Shown here one piece after another: positions 63,413 through 64,000 of a stretch of DNA of 64,000 nucleotides. Source of the stretch: an uncultured Rhizobiaceae bacterium (GTDB lineage: Bacteria; Pseudomonadota; Alphaproteobacteria; Rhizobiales; Rhizobiaceae); contig CATOTF010000002.1 in NCBI GenBank assembly GCA_951813045.1, positions 1,612,001 through 1,676,000 of the forward strand, in the 5' to 3' direction. How positions within the stretch are numbered: position 1 is the stretch's first letter; each line of letters starts with the position of its first letter. The translations under genes and the position numbers were made by a program. A model generated the notes under the pieces. It worked only from the letters and a program-made list of their open reading frames with translations, made no database searches and was not told the origin of the DNA.

Positions 63413-63805
63413 TTAAGCCGACAATTCCTTGAGTACGGCAAGCGCGCGCCGCTCTCTGCCATCGGGCACAAATAGATGGTCATGATAAAATCCTGATACC
63501 GGATTCACCCCCATGCCATGTTTTGCAAGCGCTGTTGTAATGCGCGCCAGAAAGCCGACGGCATCCAGCGAGGAATGAATATTCAGGGTGATCATGCGAC
63601 AGGGAAATTCAAAGGTCAGACCGCCCGCCTCAGCTTCTTCTTTCAAAAGGATGAGTGTCATTCCTTCCGCTTCTTGAAACACCATTTTTGGGTGAACATC
63701 CTCCGGCACAATACCATCTGGAACAGACGCAAACACGTATAGACCATCTATAAGTTCTGCTGCCATCGCGCTTAACAACATATCTAAATCCGATTCACCG
63801 GCCAT
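63413..63805 (-). CDS. ACT-domain protein (DUF2241/CASTOR-like)
   Basis: A 130-residue protein with two ACT-like halves: LDMLLSAMAAELIDGLYVFA with PEDVHPKMVFQEAEGMTLIL, and FPCRMITLNIHSSLDAVGFL, ARITTALAKHGMGVNPVSGF, then HDHLFVPDGRERRALAVLKE. It is a probable small-molecule (amino acid) binding protein. ATG 63805 lies 16 bp downstream of the SMR-type gene stop on the same strand. Confidence 0.85.
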   Translation of the reverse strand: MAGESDLDMLLSAMAAELIDGLYVFASVPDGIVPEDVHPKMVFQEAEGMTLILLKEEAEAGGLTFEFPCRMITLNIHSSLDAVGFLARITTALAKHGMGVNPVSGFYHDHLFVPDGRERRALAVLKELSA

Positions 63806-63821
63806 CGAACTTTCCTCGGTC

Positions 63822-64000
63822 TTATTGGGTTTCAAGGCTTATGAGGAAAATGCCGACAATCAGGCAGACCACTCCGGCAATACTCACAATACCGACTTGT
63901 TGCTTGAATAAAACGAAGCTGACGATAACCGATCCGATCGACCCGACGCCAGTCCAGATTGGGTATGCAATTCCCAAAGGCAATGACCGCATCGACCAAT
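63822..64000 (-). CDS. SMR-family multidrug/guanidinium exporter, C-terminal part
   Basis: The gene enters from the right edge; 59 codons and the TAA at 63824-63822 are visible. The frame reads PLGIAYPIWTGVGSIGSVIV, then SFVLFKQQVGIVSIAGVVCL and IVGIFLISLETQ. This is the second half of a four-helix EmrE/SugE-type small multidrug resistance protein (LPLGIAYPIWTG is the family signature). The deciding N-terminal residues lie outside, so drug efflux and guanidinium export cannot be separated. Confidence 0.85.
   Translation of the reverse strand, partial: WSMRSLPLGIAYPIWTGVGSIGSVIVSFVLFKQQVGIVSIAGVVCLIVGIFLISLETQ

Overview
The window looks like chromosomal DNA of a free-living, aerobic alphaproteobacterium, probably near Hyphomicrobiales/Rhodobacterales. 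The grounds are a C4-type 5-aminolevulinate synthase, an NDUFS4-like complex I subunit gene next to tRNA-Pro, a class II (B12-dependent) ribonucleotide reductase, the cysG-DUF2849-cysI-DUF934 sulfur block, a tungsten/molybdenum NAD-formate dehydrogenase of the Fds type, and intermediate GC content. The species cannot be named from the sequence alone.

Layout. 1-2.3 kb: start of a sugar ABC binding-protein gene, two LacI-type operators, a divergent lacI-family regulator, and an esterase gene broken by one TGA. 2.4-9.1 kb: a diverged tandem duplication (tRNA-Arg end, NDUFS4 gene, tRNA-Pro). Between its arms lie about 5.5 kb of decayed genes, an IS3 copy, an RTX/TolB-repeat secreted protein gene and a small IS630 element that splits it. 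9.1-13.7 kb: DUF192, double cold-shock protein, sirtuin, glyoxalase I, M15-type peptidase lipoprotein, tRNA-Glu. 14.5-19.3 kb: a second graveyard, with an IS630 copy, a GIY-YIG gene bracketed by two 141-bp palindrome-ended elements, gene remnants and IS3 copy 2.

19.4-31.9 kb: nrdJ with a long structured-looking leader, an MFS exporter, the assimilatory sulfite reductase operon with its own ferredoxin, DUF427, GST and a Gmad2-LysM protein. 31.9-41.9 kb: dimethylargininase, formate-THF ligase, a quinone reductase, and a five-gene operon in which formate dehydrogenase subunits FdsGB and FdsA enclose three unrelated genes, every junction overlapping by 4 nt. 42-49 kb: AlkD-like protein, paired Lin0512 genes, cytochrome c, hemA-idi, a degenerate GGDEF protein, a second identical IS630 copy and a CMD-family gene.

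49-64 kb: a HI0933-type flavoprotein, a complete branched-chain amino acid-type ABC operon, IS3 copy 3 joined to a decapitated EamA transporter gene, ccdA, tRNA-Lys, kdgK-fructuronate reductase, a small monooxygenase-like gene, MAPEG, tgt (with an eroded zinc motif), an ACT protein and the end of an SMR transporter.

Themes: one-carbon/formate handling (Fhs, Fds, dimethylargininase), haem and sirohaem supply (HemA, CysG, CysI, cytochrome c, CcdA), hexuronate catabolism (fructuronate reductase, KdgK), and strong recent insertion-sequence activity: three IS3 copies, two identical IS630 copies and one smaller IS630. At least five genes are interrupted or truncated at IS ends. No CRISPR array, prophage or toxin-antitoxin pair was seen. 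The most unusual structures are the nested formate dehydrogenase operon, the GIY-YIG gene between paired 141-bp elements, and the duplicated NDUFS4/tRNA-Pro segment.
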